A DNA stretch of 64,000 nt from Bacillus sp. UNC41MFS5 (GCF_000686805.1 NZ_JMLP01000011.1:248001-312000), one strand, 5' to 3'; positions 8,904-19,359 are shown, counted from the first letter of the stretch. The notes: a model not told the origin generated them from the sequence alone. A program made the numbers and translations.

Positions 8904-8932
8904 ATTATACAAGCTTTACAGAAAATTTGACA
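8904..8932 (-). promoter_or_regulatory. Promoter of SBP-kinase-regulator operon
   Basis: On the minus strand, -35 TGTCAA (8927-8932), a 17-bp spacer and -10 TATAAT (8904-8909). The leader is about 75 nt. No other clear signal was seen in the rest of the gap between 8822 and 9149. Confidence 0.55.
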
Positions 8933-9149
8933 TGATTTTTAATCTCCTGGTGGAGAACAGGCTTAGCTGTACCTCTCACCAAGAATAGGCATATTTAACA
9001 AATAATCTTGTTAATTTCATTAATATCTAAGGAGACCATCTATCGCAGTTTTTACTCATTATAAAATAATTAACAATCGATGCTTTAACGTTTTTTTGAT
9101 TAATTCATTGATTTTTTTGACTTATTTAAAAGTAATAGACAAAAAAAGA

Positions 9150-9181
9150 CGACTCATTCATTTACTTTAACGAATGAGCCG
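9150..9181 (-). terminator. Terminator of the GH59 gene
   Basis: A 10-bp stem CGACTCATTC/GAATGAGCCG with one mismatch is followed by a T-run on the minus strand, about 35 nt after the GH59 stop. Confidence 0.85.
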
Positions 9182-9215
9182 CATTCTAGTGACAATAGAT
9201 TTGCCTTTTATATTA

Positions 9216-12200
9216 CTATTTATTTATCAAATAATTGGCATCCGCATTTAAAATGCTTTTAGCTTTTTCACTGGCGTATTCACTTAATGCTTTATTATTA
9301 AGACGGTCTACAAAGTCTTGAAAATGTTTAACTGCATGATCTAGCCTGCCAATGTCAAGCTGATGCTGTGCTTGCTGCAGAGCATTTGTTAACTGCGGGA
9401 TCATTGGCCCACTTAACTCACCTTGGGAAGTTAAGCGGTCTACAAGTTGCTTCATTGAATTTATATTGGTATTGACATGAAAGGTAAATGGCAATTCAGA
9501 TACTATATTACCGGCATTATCCTCTACTGTAATAGTTGCGGTGAAGTTTCCTGGATTACCTGCCCTATCTATCTCCACACTTTGTGTTTTAGAATCAATA
9601 GGATAGTTTTTGCCATCAATATGGATGGATGCAGCAGCAATTCCGGATAAATCATCCACTGCTTTAAAGGTAAGCGGCAAATAGTCGTCAAAGCTTTCCC
9701 CCTCACTAAGAATCTTTCCATCCACCAGCAATTCAAAGTCTGGATTAGCTTTATCAATTTTTATCGTCTTCTGTTTTGCCTCTTCTGTATTTCCTGCTTT
9801 ATCAATAGAACGATACTGCAGTGTATGAGTCCCATTCTGCTTGACGACAATCGGCTCACTATAAAGAATCCAGTCTCCACTATCACCTATCCTGTATTCT
9901 GTTCGATCAATACCAGACACGTTATCTTCTCCCGCTAAAGAGACGTTAACATTTGTATTGTACCAGTTGTTTTTCCCTTCACCTTCAACCTTAGCTGAAG
10001 TAACCGGTTTCGTATGATCTACTAATTCACCCACTGCCTCAATTGCATCAATTGTATAGGAGCCACTAATTGTCTCTACCTGAATGGTGTGCTTTCCAAA
10101 TTTCAAACCTTGGATAGAATAGGAAGTGGCACGATCACCAGCAGCAGAAACACTATTATTTGTGTCTACCGCCTGACCATCAATCAATACCTTAATTTTG
10201 GATGTTCCAGTGTTGCCCACTAGATTGACCCCAGTTCCGGTAAACGTATAGTTCATGATACCGCCTTGTGAACTAACAGAATTGGTTCGGTTAAAATTGC
10301 CATAGCCTGTAGAGACATTATGGCTCCATGTTCCTTGATACTGAACATGAGAATCCAAATCGTCCACTCGATTAACATAAGCGGAAGATCCCTCAATCGG
10401 AACTACCTTAAGGTTGTCAAACTGAGTATGATAATATCCGCTAGTAATCCCAATTTTCCCAGACATATACTGACTTGTTGTATCTGTAAAGTCTGCAATC
10501 TTGGTGCCGTCAACGTAAGCTGTGATTGTATTATCCACAACTTTGAGAGACCCATTATGCCATTTGGAGTTGTCGAAACCATTAATCGTTCCTGATAATT
10601 TCACAGTTCCGCCTTTAAGCAGCTGGTAGGAACCATCCTTAAACACCTTGAAAATATAGCCCGGATTTTCTCCGCCACTAGTAATCAGATTTCGTGCAGC
10701 GATTCCTGCATAGTTAGCACCTGTGCCCTCAGTTGCGGTATCAAGCAGGAAATCGATACTGACTTGGTAATTGGACCAACGATCGTCACCAAGCACTGTA
10801 TCATTACCTGGTTTAGGATTCCATTCCCCGCTGGCATGTGTGCTTTGATCAATTTGCGCCATCAACGTGTTATTGTCAGGATCGGTATTAACTTCAAAAG
10901 CCCCGCCGATATCGGTAGTGTAACGCGGTGTATATCCACGGCTTTCAAGATATCCTTGGTCACTGTTGTTTAAGACCGACTCATCATTATATGAAGTATA
11001 TTTTTCATCTTTATACTCAAAATCGTCTGTATAAGGCAATGGTAAAACCTTATCATTTTTCTCATCTTGATCAGCATCACGTTTATACTCTTTTTGACCG
11101 CTGGTTGTTGTCAACGTAACAATAGAATTAGGTTTTACATTATAGGTAAACGTATAGCTTCCGTCACCATTTTCTTTAGGTGTAATATCATCTATATGTT
11201 TCATCCAGTTAGCATCGTATGCTTGTCCATAATCCGGACCTTTGGTTTCCCAGACTTTAAGGCTGCTTCCGGCTTTATCCAGGTTTTTCACCGTAACGCT
11301 GTATTTACGCGGTACTGAACTATCGTTGGTGAAAATCATCGAATAATCATCCGTGTCAGGATCGGTAAGAGTCAAGTAATTGTTGGTCGTATTACTGATG
11401 GAGTTGGCACCGTTTCCATCTCCAAAACTCGCACCAAGAATATACTTCCAGCCCGTCTCAGCAAAATTCATAAAATGACGAACCATCTGAACTCCAGAAT
11501 CGGAATATGAATAGCCAGACCAAGGGCTGTCAGCATGAATCAGTTCTTTAGACGAATACTGTCCGCCGTCGTAAAATGAACCGACAGCTGGTTGAAATTC
11601 ATAACGGGTCATATAGGCACTTTTGGTATCGGATGAATAAAACATGTTAATCAAATGGTTTGCCGTATCAAGGATACCGTTAGTCCCACCCAAGCCGCCT
11701 GCAGGAGTCGATGAATTCACCCGATATTCTGAGAATGTCATCGGAGCCGTTCCCTCGCTGTACCAAACTTCCTTTTGATATGTCTTATTCATCAGAATAC
11801 TGTCAGCGGTTCCATAGGCATTATAGTGCATGCTGATCACATCGACTGCATTGCGCAATTCTTCATCGTTTTTCATTAATGTAGCAATTTTTATCGTAGC
11901 GTTTTCGTCGGAGGCGACAATCTTAATTTTGCTATAATCATAGCGTTCATCAGTCTCACTCTTAAGGCTCTGTGAAAAATACTTAACCCAAGCCGTATCA
12001 GGTGAACCGGTTTCATTTTTATCAGGGTCGATATAGTCCATCTTTACTCCATAGGTGTCGTATACCGCATCAATCGTATTCTTGTACCATTTATAACGTG
12101 CCTGATATCCTGCGGCTGTGCTAGTTTTAAACGCGTCGCTCACCCATTTAGGATCTGCCCAGCGAAGTGCGTCCACCGTGATGTTTGGATTAATCTTTTT

Positions 12201-14000
12201 AGCATCTGCAACAAGATGCCAATCCGCACCGCGTAATACATTGGCCTTCTCATCGGCTGTTCGCATGGTAGCCGGTGTTGCTTCAGTCGAGGTATTTAAA
12301 TCAGCACCTAACTCCACTTTAATATGGTTGAGTCCAGCACCTGTGGTTGGATTAAAAAGCTCGTTTAAGATTTTCTGATATTTCTTAGGATTTTCCGCTT
12401 TGTAATCCAGCAGTAGACGCGAAGTTCCATTAGCTGATACCATCCCAAAGCCCTTAAAGGTGTTGGCTGGATTCTGATCTGCCTTGTTCCCGTCAACAGT
12501 GATTGGAGTAGCTTCTAGGCTCTCTGTTGTTACCTTGAGAGTGGAAGATTTATCTGATTCGCCTGCACCATTTTTTGCTGAGACTTCATAGTAGTAAGTG
12601 GTATCAGGTAATACGTTGCCATCTGTGAATGTATTTGCAGAAACCTCATCTATAAGCTTGTAATTACCGTTAGCGCTGTCAGACCTATACACTTGATATG
12701 TATCAGCTCCAGGTACTTGATTCCAATTAAGCACTGCTGAACCGGCCGTTACCGTTCCGGCTGCCAAATCAGTTGGAATAGCAGGTTTAACTAGCTTGGT
12801 CGTCAGTTTTAATTCTGTACTCTTTGCCGACTCATCTTCATTCCCATCAACAAAGGTCATAACATAATAGTAGGTTTTCCCTGTAACTAGTGCTGTATCA
12901 GTAAAAGATGCTTCTTTACCAGAATTCACAAGCGAATAGCCGCTTCCAGAAGTAGTTGACCGATATAGATTATATCCTGCGGCCCCATTAATGCCATTCC
13001 AATTCAGTGTTACAGAGGTGTCTGTAATATTGGAAGATGAAAGCACAGCTGGATTAGGTATCGCTTCATTTGTTGTACATTTTATAGAATCAGACAAAGC
13101 CGATTGCCCGCTTTCGCCAACCGCTGCTATTTTGTAATAATAGTTTGTTGACGCATCTAATCCTTTATCTGTAACCGATGTCCCAGTCACATTGGATTGA
13201 ACCATATCATACGGGCCAGCAGCACTCTTAGCTCTGTAGATATTATATCCAGTCGCACCAATGACAGTATTCCAGCTTAAACGTGCCGTAGTTGATGTGA
13301 CTGCAGCCGAAAAGTTAGCAGGTGCCGATGTTCCAGCTGCTGTAATCGCTGTTACCTGAATATCATCCACATAAACGGGCTGCCATTTATCTCTTATGGC
13401 TATTTTGCCGCTTGTAAACGTATCATCCGTTGCACTCATTACCAATGTATCGACTCCATTATTAACGGTATAACATTGGATAGAGTTTCCTGATACTACC
13501 ATTTTTAGAGTGTACCAAGTGTTTTCTTTCGTGGTAAAATTGGAACTTTTCAAGGTCGTACTAGTCCCGTTTACCACTTTTGTTAGGACTAAACTAGACT
13601 TTTGCATTTGTAAATAGTAATAATTACTTTTGTCCTTAAAACGTGACAAAATCCCGGGCCATACGTTTGCCGTACTTGGCGCCCTCAAACGCATTGATAC
13701 AGCATAGTCCGTCCATTTTGAACTTCCTGCACTAATGATTCCCTCGCTTGTATCTGTCTGGTTCAATACTTTATTCGATGAATCGGCCGGGTCAGCTGAG
13801 ATCTGCCATTCACCAGAATCTACAGTCCATGCAGGATTGGAGGAAAAATTACCATCCCCAAAATCATCCTGTAAAAGATTATTAGACACCCCTGTAGTTG
13901 TCCCAGTTTCTGCATATGCAGAAAGGCCTGACGGAATAATCAAATTCGAACTAACCATGAGCGTTGCTAGAATGGAAGAAACTTTCCTTTTTCGTTTCAT
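9216..14000 (-). CDS. Secreted multidomain GH59 galactosidase
   Basis: 1594 residues with a signal peptide ending near LSAYA. In order: a LamG-like domain (about 42-218), three fibronectin type III repeats (about 224-492), a GH59 galactocerebrosidase-like catalytic domain (about 496-980, with GFGMVSANGTSRLLLDY, a candidate acid/base Glu in DKNETG and nucleophile Glu in VWYSEG), a lectin-like domain (about 985-1205), a further beta-sandwich (1210-1320), an OmpL47-type domain with NWYNTNVNVSLAGEDNVSGI (1325-1415), an Ig-like domain, and a C-terminal FIMAH-like helical domain. GH59 members are retaining beta-galactosidases. No LPXTG or S-layer anchor is seen. It is the only secreted enzyme of the locus, so it probably trims a polymer outside before import. 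The RBS is GGAGG. Confidence 0.85.
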   Translation of the reverse strand: MKRKRKVSSILATLMVSSNLIIPSGLSAYAETGTTTGVSNNLLQDDFGDGNFSSNPAWTVDSGEWQISADPADSSNKVLNQTDTSEGIISAGSSKWTDYAVSMRLRAPSTANVWPGILSRFKDKSNYYYLQMQKSSLVLTKVVNGTSTTLKSSNFTTKENTWYTLKMVVSGNSIQCYTVNNGVDTLVMSATDDTFTSGKIAIRDKWQPVYVDDIQVTAITAAGTSAPANFSAAVTSTTARLSWNTVIGATGYNIYRAKSAAGPYDMVQSNVTGTSVTDKGLDASTNYYYKIAAVGESGQSALSDSIKCTTNEAIPNPAVLSSSNITDTSVTLNWNGINGAAGYNLYRSTTSGSGYSLVNSGKEASFTDTALVTGKTYYYVMTFVDGNEDESAKSTELKLTTKLVKPAIPTDLAAGTVTAGSAVLNWNQVPGADTYQVYRSDSANGNYKLIDEVSANTFTDGNVLPDTTYYYEVSAKNGAGESDKSSTLKVTTESLEATPITVDGNKADQNPANTFKGFGMVSANGTSRLLLDYKAENPKKYQKILNELFNPTTGAGLNHIKVELGADLNTSTEATPATMRTADEKANVLRGADWHLVADAKKINPNITVDALRWADPKWVSDAFKTSTAAGYQARYKWYKNTIDAVYDTYGVKMDYIDPDKNETGSPDTAWVKYFSQSLKSETDERYDYSKIKIVASDENATIKIATLMKNDEELRNAVDVISMHYNAYGTADSILMNKTYQKEVWYSEGTAPMTFSEYRVNSSTPAGGLGGTNGILDTANHLINMFYSSDTKSAYMTRYEFQPAVGSFYDGGQYSSKELIHADSPWSGYSYSDSGVQMVRHFMNFAETGWKYILGASFGDGNGANSISNTTNNYLTLTDPDTDDYSMIFTNDSSVPRKYSVTVKNLDKAGSSLKVWETKGPDYGQAYDANWMKHIDDITPKENGDGSYTFTYNVKPNSIVTLTTTSGQKEYKRDADQDEKNDKVLPLPYTDDFEYKDEKYTSYNDESVLNNSDQGYLESRGYTPRYTTDIGGAFEVNTDPDNNTLMAQIDQSTHASGEWNPKPGNDTVLGDDRWSNYQVSIDFLLDTATEGTGANYAGIAARNLITSGGENPGYIFKVFKDGSYQLLKGGTVKLSGTINGFDNSKWHNGSLKVVDNTITAYVDGTKIADFTDTTSQYMSGKIGITSGYYHTQFDNLKVVPIEGSSAYVNRVDDLDSHVQYQGTWSHNVSTGYGNFNRTNSVSSQGGIMNYTFTGTGVNLVGNTGTSKIKVLIDGQAVDTNNSVSAAGDRATSYSIQGLKFGKHTIQVETISGSYTIDAIEAVGELVDHTKPVTSAKVEGEGKNNWYNTNVNVSLAGEDNVSGIDRTEYRIGDSGDWILYSEPIVVKQNGTHTLQYRSIDKAGNTEEAKQKTIKIDKANPDFELLVDGKILSEGESFDDYLPLTFKAVDDLSGIAAASIHIDGKNYPIDSKTQSVEIDRAGNPGNFTATITVEDNAGNIVSELPFTFHVNTNINSMKQLVDRLTSQGELSGPMIPQLTNALQQAQHQLDIGRLDHAVKHFQDFVDRLNNKALSEYASEKAKSILNADANYLINK

Positions 14001-14033
14001 CTGCGAACCTCCAAAATTAATTTGATATTACAC

Positions 14034-14078
14034 GTAAAAGCCTTTTACAAATCTAAGAAACTATTCATTGTAAAAGGC
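14034..14078 (-). promoter_or_regulatory. Palindrome/hairpin before the GH59 gene
   Basis: GTAAAAGCCTTTTAC (14034-14048) is a perfect 15-base palindrome about 35 bases upstream of the GH59 start. An 11-bp arm, GCCTTTTACAA (14040-14050), also pairs with TTGTAAAAGGC (14068-14078). It could be an operator, or a stem-loop separating kduD and GH59 expression. It shares the AAAGCC.TTT core with the sites at 8853 and 23411. Confidence 0.5.
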
Positions 14079-14117
14079 GGAATCGACCTTTTGAAGTAAA
14101 CAAAAACTACTATTCTT

Positions 14118-14900
14118 CTATCTAGCTAACCAGCCGCCATCGACTGCTAAAATATGACCGTTCATATAATCTGAAGCTTTACTTGCCAAAAAGACAACGA
14201 CTCCTTGTAAATCTGCAGGTGTTGCCCAGCGGCCAGCAGGAATTCGCGAAGTAATTTCCACTTTACGTTTTTCGTCTTCACGGATTGGTGCGGTATTAGC
14301 CGTTTCCACATATCCTGGAGCAATCGCGTTAATTTGAATACCGTATTCAGCCAACTCATTGGCAAATGCTTTTGTTAAACCTGCTACTGCATGTTTACTT
14401 GCTGTATATGGAGGGACAAACTTTCCGCCTTGGAATGATAACATGGAAGCCACGTTAATAATCTTTCCGCTCTTTTGTTCGGCCATTACTTTCGCGACTT
14501 CCTGGCTTAAAAAGTAAGTAGAGTTTAAGTTAATTTCCATGACAGCATCCCAATCCTCTTGTTTATACTCAAGAAGCGGGCCGCGTCGGATCGTTCCTGC
14601 GTTATTTACTAAAATATCAATTCTTCCATATGCCTTTAAGCAAGCGGACACAATATCATGAATGGAATCACGATTTGATAAATCTGCTTGAAAAAATTCT
14701 ACCCGTCTCCCCTCTTGTTTAATTAGCTCTCTCGTTTCATCCCAATTACAGCCATGAGTAGTAATAAAGAGGTCAGCACCTGCTTTGGCAAGAGCGACGG
14801 CATAGCCTTGACCCAGGCCTGTATTACCGCCGGTTACGATGGCAACCTTACCTTCTAATGAGAAATAATCTAATGAAAATTGCTGCAAATCATTTTCCAT
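14118..14900 (-). CDS. kduD: 2-deoxy-D-gluconate/KDG 5-dehydrogenase KduD
   Basis: A 260-residue short-chain dehydrogenase with the cofactor loop TGGNTGLGQG, NNAG motif, catalytic Ser/Tyr/Lys (NVASMLS, YTASKHA) and the C-terminal ILAVDGGWLAR ending typical of KduD. The enzyme reduces 3-deoxy-D-glycero-2,5-hexodiulosonate with NAD(P)H to 2-keto-3-deoxygluconate, the step after KduI. It lies 18 bases downstream of kduI with its own GGAGG RBS. SDR proteins are hard to tell apart, but the adjacent kduI makes the assignment strong. Confidence 0.9.
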   Translation of the reverse strand: MENDLQQFSLDYFSLEGKVAIVTGGNTGLGQGYAVALAKAGADLFITTHGCNWDETRELIKQEGRRVEFFQADLSNRDSIHDIVSACLKAYGRIDILVNNAGTIRRGPLLEYKQEDWDAVMEINLNSTYFLSQEVAKVMAEQKSGKIINVASMLSFQGGKFVPPYTASKHAVAGLTKAFANELAEYGIQINAIAPGYVETANTAPIREDEKRKVEITSRIPAGRWATPADLQGVVVFLASKASDYMNGHILAVDGGWLAR

Positions 14901-14918
14901 GAATATAACCTCCAGTAA

Positions 14919-15749
14919 TTATCGTAATTCCTCCATCTTTATATGGTCCATATCATCATAAGTGATGTTTTCCCCACACATCCCCCATATAAAGGTATAG
15001 TTACTTGTTGCTGTACCTGTATGGATTGACCAACTCGGAGAAATAGCAGCTTGTTCATTCTTCAAGACTAAATGTCTAGTTTCGTCAGGCTGCCCCATAA
15101 AGTGGAATACACGAGTATCCGGTTCCATATCAAAATACAAATAAACTTCCATACGACGTTCATGAGTATGACAAGGCATCGTATTCCACACACTGCCAGG
15201 GGATAACATTGTTAATCCCATTTGAAGCTGGCAGGACTGACAAACATTTGGATGTACGTATTGATAAATCTTTCTTTCATTTAATGTCCCTGGTTCTCCC
15301 GCTTCAAGTGGTTTAATAGTTTTGATATCAATTTTTACCGTTGGATAGGTATGGTGGGCTGGCGTAGAATTGATATAAAATTTGGCAGGATCTTTGGGAT
15401 TTTTAGAGCGGAACAAAACTTGTTCTGTTCCCTTTCCTACATATAAGCCATCACGAAGCTCCATATCATATTCAACTCCATCAAGAACAACAGAACCCGC
15501 TCCACCGATATTAATGATTCCCAGTTCACGGCGTTCAAGAAAGTAATTTACGCCAAGTTCTTTATCCAAATTAATCGTTAATTCATTTGGGGCTGGAGTA
15601 ACTCCGCCAAAAATCATCCGGTCTACATGGGTATAAGTTAAATGAACCTTTCCTGGTTCAAAAATGGTTTCTACAAGAAAGTCATTCCTTAATTCCTCGG
15701 TCGTATATCTTTTAATTTCTCGCGGATGATTGGCATAACGTGTTTCCAT
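14919..15749 (-). CDS. kduI: 5-keto-4-deoxyuronate isomerase KduI
   Basis: A 276-residue cupin-fold isomerase, matching the family length. It converts 4-deoxy-L-threo-5-hexosulose uronate to 3-deoxy-D-glycero-2,5-hexodiulosonate. The zinc ligands are visible in MPCHTHERRMEVYLYF, followed by the SPSWSIHTG segment. The frame extends seven codons upstream to 15770, but that ATG lies in the ribosome binding site AAAAGGGAG. METRYANHP is the family's canonical N-terminus, so 15749 is the start. Its presence shows that an unsaturated uronate is produced inside the cell. Confidence 0.95.
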   Translation of the reverse strand: METRYANHPREIKRYTTEELRNDFLVETIFEPGKVHLTYTHVDRMIFGGVTPAPNELTINLDKELGVNYFLERRELGIINIGGAGSVVLDGVEYDMELRDGLYVGKGTEQVLFRSKNPKDPAKFYINSTPAHHTYPTVKIDIKTIKPLEAGEPGTLNERKIYQYVHPNVCQSCQLQMGLTMLSPGSVWNTMPCHTHERRMEVYLYFDMEPDTRVFHFMGQPDETRHLVLKNEQAAISPSWSIHTGTATSNYTFIWGMCGENITYDDMDHIKMEELR

Positions 15750-15797
15750 TGTTTTATTCTCCCTTTTCATGTATTTAAATTTCCATAGATGAACGTA

Positions 15798-17642
15798 TCA
15801 GATATCTACACCTAATAGACTCTTTGGAATGGTAACCTTCTCTTGACCAACTGTTAAGATAATTTCATTTTCTTCTATATTACAATTGGCTGCTAGAATG
15901 GTATCGTCTATAAAACTCCCATAAAATCCATGGATGAGTAAATGTTTTCCTTTTTCCACTTTATCCTTTGCCGTCGGGATATAGGTTTGATCCTTCATGA
16001 TGTTGGAATTCGGCTCACCAAATACAAATTCCAGTTCGGAATGATGACTAAAATCAATCACACCAACCTGATGCTCATCATTCGTCACTTTAATTTGATT
16101 GGATTCAGTCACCATTTTTTTCTGCATATGAACACCATCTATATCAAAGCCGAGCGCAAAGCCTCCATCTGCAAGATAAATCGTCTTATCTGTTTCAATC
16201 CTATGGATCCGGAAATGAAAAGGCGTAAATGGAACAATAATACTTCTAATTTTTACCCCTTCAAATGGATGCCAGTTTGTTAGTAAATAGTCTTCCGTAA
16301 CTTGATAGTCGGATTTTTCATAGCGCATTTTGTAGTATCTTTCAGGGTCTAAGCTAACGGCTAGAGTATTATCAAAAGCACCTTGCCTTAAATTCAACTG
16401 CCCTTTAGAAACGCTAAATCCAAACACACTTGAATAAACAAACTTTTCATATTTCGCATCACAATGGGTATGCGGTTCACAATGTAAGCCAGCCGTATAC
16501 AATTGAACTTGTCTATTGTTCTGATCTCGTGTCACTAAGATTCGTGCTGGAGTGATTAGCTTTTTGCTAGGAAGTTCTGGTGACTTTTCTGGAATGGACC
16601 AACAAGGATGTTCTTCAGGCAATCCCAATAACAAAAACGCCTTCAAGGCCCAATAAGGGGAGCCAAACGCATTATATCCTTCCGTAAACACTTGATTTCG
16701 ATAGTAATAGCCAACTGTCAGCAAACCATCATGACTAAAAATGGATTGTTTCATCCAATGCTTTAAGTGTTCCACCACCAGCCATTTCATTTCTGAATAG
16801 GGCAGGACTTCAATTTCGGCAAAAATGGCTGCACTAAAAAATGCTACTTGGGCAAAACGATAGGTCATACTCCGGCCAAATGGGACTGCTGCCCCATTCC
16901 CATCAAAGAAGCAGGCAAAAGATTGGGCAAACTCTTTAGACCGTTCCACAAAAATTCTTGCATGCTGATCCTCTTCACACGCAGTTTTTGCGTAAACCAA
17001 ACCGTAAAAGTGAATCGCAAAAGGAACATAATAGTCTATTTGATCAGGGTATCCGTCTACATACCAGCCTTCTGAACGGTAAAAGGAATGGATGGTCTCC
17101 AAGTCCTCCTCTAATCGATTTTCATTATAGGCCAAGCCATTGAGACGAAAACCATGGTTCACTAAAACTCGGAAAAAGAGCCAGTTATTACGCGGTATAT
17201 CGCAATCATTAATTTGATTTAACCAGGCATGCAGCTGTTTCTGTTCCTTTTCATTAAAGAAACTCAGCCATTTTTCACCACAAATACATAAAGCTAATCC
17301 AATAACGGCCATTTCAACAAGACGTTGATCATAATGATGGGTTACCCCGAAATAATGTTGATGTTCTGGATCGATACCCGCTTTAAGTCTAGCAATATAT
17401 CTCTCGAGTTCTTTATATTCAGTCCCCCCGGCAAGTAATGGAACTATTCCCCAAAGCGGCCGAAACAAGGCTTCCATTTGACGGGTTGTTTCACTGTAAT
17501 GCGTACCGCCCGTATCAAACTTCACCCCAGGACCTTCGCTGTCAAAATGCGCGATTAGTGGGTCTAGCAATTTTTCTAATAGATCTACTAACTCTTTTCT
17601 GCTCGTTCCCTTTATCGTTTCAACATGATTCATCTTTTTCAT
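15798..17642 (-). CDS. DUF2264 domain-containing protein
   Basis: About 614 residues with no signal peptide, recognised as DUF2264 from the N-terminal half (SETTRQMEALFRPLWGIVPLLAGG, YGLVYAKTACEED) and the C-terminal beta-rich half. The predicted shape, an alpha/alpha toroid followed by a beta-sandwich, is shared with heparinase-type lyases. No characterised activity is known to me. The GTG at 17651 abuts GGAAG, so ATG 17642 is preferred. It overlaps the heparinase-like gene by 23 bases, indicating translational coupling and joint action on the same oligosaccharide. A lyase or hydrolase role is inferred from context only. Confidence 0.8.
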   Translation of the reverse strand: MKKMNHVETIKGTSRKELVDLLEKLLDPLIAHFDSEGPGVKFDTGGTHYSETTRQMEALFRPLWGIVPLLAGGTEYKELERYIARLKAGIDPEHQHYFGVTHHYDQRLVEMAVIGLALCICGEKWLSFFNEKEQKQLHAWLNQINDCDIPRNNWLFFRVLVNHGFRLNGLAYNENRLEEDLETIHSFYRSEGWYVDGYPDQIDYYVPFAIHFYGLVYAKTACEEDQHARIFVERSKEFAQSFACFFDGNGAAVPFGRSMTYRFAQVAFFSAAIFAEIEVLPYSEMKWLVVEHLKHWMKQSIFSHDGLLTVGYYYRNQVFTEGYNAFGSPYWALKAFLLLGLPEEHPCWSIPEKSPELPSKKLITPARILVTRDQNNRQVQLYTAGLHCEPHTHCDAKYEKFVYSSVFGFSVSKGQLNLRQGAFDNTLAVSLDPERYYKMRYEKSDYQVTEDYLLTNWHPFEGVKIRSIIVPFTPFHFRIHRIETDKTIYLADGGFALGFDIDGVHMQKKMVTESNQIKVTNDEHQVGVIDFSHHSELEFVFGEPNSNIMKDQTYIPTAKDKVEKGKHLLIHGFYGSFIDDTILAANCNIEENEIILTVGQEKVTIPKSLLGVDI

Positions 17643-19359
17643 CTTTTTCACCTTCCAACCAGGTCACCTTTAGCGTAAATTCTTGTCTTTTGTGATCCTT
17701 TGAAATGAAAATGATGGTGTAGACCGTTTCATTTTCATTAAAATGGTTTTTTAATTCTAACTCTTCAAGCTCAACCGTAAATAGTTCCTTATCAAAATGG
17801 AGAGTCCATTGTCCATGATTCCAAGAAAGAGTCCCTGATTGAATTTCTGGCTTTCTCCTCGTTATAAAGTGTGTTTCATATGGTATCGGCTGTGTAAATA
17901 CATCCTGAATCGTTAATTCACGTTCATCAGGCAATATCGTATAGGAACGTGTAAATGAAAGTTCCATTGTATTCGGATAAGCATCGTGAAGAGCAAACTT
18001 CACAGAGAAATGCTTCGGTTCCTGACTAATCTCTATTATCTCCGCGTGATAGTCTAGGCCCTCCCTTTGCTCCTCTTTATCTAAGTACGGGACCGAATGA
18101 TAATACGATCTTGTATGGGCAAACTCATATCTTTTCTCACCAAAATAATCGGCTGTATACACTGGCGCACCTAAGTCATCAAAAATTAATCCCTGGGCAT
18201 CACCTAGTATGAAATGTCCTAAATCATTGTGATTATGAGATTCACCGTTATTCCCGCCTTTTGCAGCAAAATAAAGATTGGGTCGTTTAACTATTGCCCA
18301 CTCAGCATCATCGAAAATAAACTCACCATTCCACTCTTGATAGGAATCTATTACTTCCTCATTGCTCCAAAACAAGATCCTGCTTAGATGGCCCCAGCGA
18401 TAACAGTGATCAAAGTGGAAATCCGTAACCGTACTTTCTTTTGAGGGGACAATACCAAACTTTTTATAAAAGAAAGCATTAAGGCTAGAAGGAATGGTTA
18501 CATTCTCAGGTGAATCTGAAAAAGGCAGATAATTTCCCGAAGGCATCATAGCTTTTAAAGGAAACGTCACAATTTCCTTCCACTTGGGAGCGGCAAATAA
18601 ATTTTTCCCTTCCACTTGTTCATACATATCTGCAAGATAGGTGTAATACCCTACACCATAAACCCAATACCCCATTCCTTCCACACAGGCACCATCATCT
18701 CCATACCCTTGTAAAAAACATTCCAGCGCATTTTCTACCCTTTGTAAGATGAGACCGCGTTTTTCTTGGTCTTTCTCTAAGATCAAAGCTGCCATTCCAA
18801 TTGAACCGGCACAAACCGCACTCCAATTATTGGTCAGTCTCTCAAACTTCCATTCCTTACTGACAAATGGAGTTAATACCCGTTTTTGAATTTCTGTTTT
18901 GATCATATCCAGTAATACCGGGTTTAATTTATGTTTAAAAAGAACCGTACATTCTGCTAAAAAATGAGCCGTTTCCGATGCAAATAAATCAACCGTCTCA
19001 TAGGCATCCATATATCTCGTTTTATCTTCACTAATTGGAATATGAGCTGGTAACGCCCAACTATATTCCTGACAAATGGAGAAGAGAATCTCCTCAAAAA
19101 GTGGAAGTTTCTCTTCACAATGTCCCCATTGCAAATAAAGGGCTAAAGATGCAGCATCTCTTCTGCGCTTAAAATATACATCCTCTAGCAATTTGCGATT
19201 GCCATCCTTTAAGTATGCGAGGTAACCTTCTAACTTAGGTAAAAGGAGCGTTCCCTCACTTGTTAATTCTCCAATATATTTTTCTACTTGATTTTGGAAA
19301 GGCTTAGTATAATTTTTCTTTACACTAAAGTTGGAGAAATACTCCTCAACAGGTATCAA
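17620..19359 (-). CDS. Heparinase II/III-like protein, probable lyase
   Basis: 579 residues with no signal peptide. An N-terminal alpha/alpha toroid region (to about 300) is followed by the heparinase II/III-type beta-sandwich (NNGESHNHNDLGHFILGDAQ, FAHTRSYYHSVPYLD). The His-rich HNHNDLG segment is the conserved signature of the fold. Family members cleave uronate-containing glycans by beta-elimination, which would create the unsaturated uronate taken by the GH88 enzyme and KduI. Cytoplasmic location implies action on imported oligosaccharides. The start is TTG 19359 (AAAGGAAG upstream), overlapping the DUF624 stop by 4 bases. The PL family number cannot be set by eye. Confidence 0.8.
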   Translation of the reverse strand: MIPVEEYFSNFSVKKNYTKPFQNQVEKYIGELTSEGTLLLPKLEGYLAYLKDGNRKLLEDVYFKRRRDAASLALYLQWGHCEEKLPLFEEILFSICQEYSWALPAHIPISEDKTRYMDAYETVDLFASETAHFLAECTVLFKHKLNPVLLDMIKTEIQKRVLTPFVSKEWKFERLTNNWSAVCAGSIGMAALILEKDQEKRGLILQRVENALECFLQGYGDDGACVEGMGYWVYGVGYYTYLADMYEQVEGKNLFAAPKWKEIVTFPLKAMMPSGNYLPFSDSPENVTIPSSLNAFFYKKFGIVPSKESTVTDFHFDHCYRWGHLSRILFWSNEEVIDSYQEWNGEFIFDDAEWAIVKRPNLYFAAKGGNNGESHNHNDLGHFILGDAQGLIFDDLGAPVYTADYFGEKRYEFAHTRSYYHSVPYLDKEEQREGLDYHAEIIEISQEPKHFSVKFALHDAYPNTMELSFTRSYTILPDERELTIQDVFTQPIPYETHFITRRKPEIQSGTLSWNHGQWTLHFDKELFTVELEELELKNHFNENETVYTIIFISKDHKRQEFTLKVTWLEGEKDEKDESC

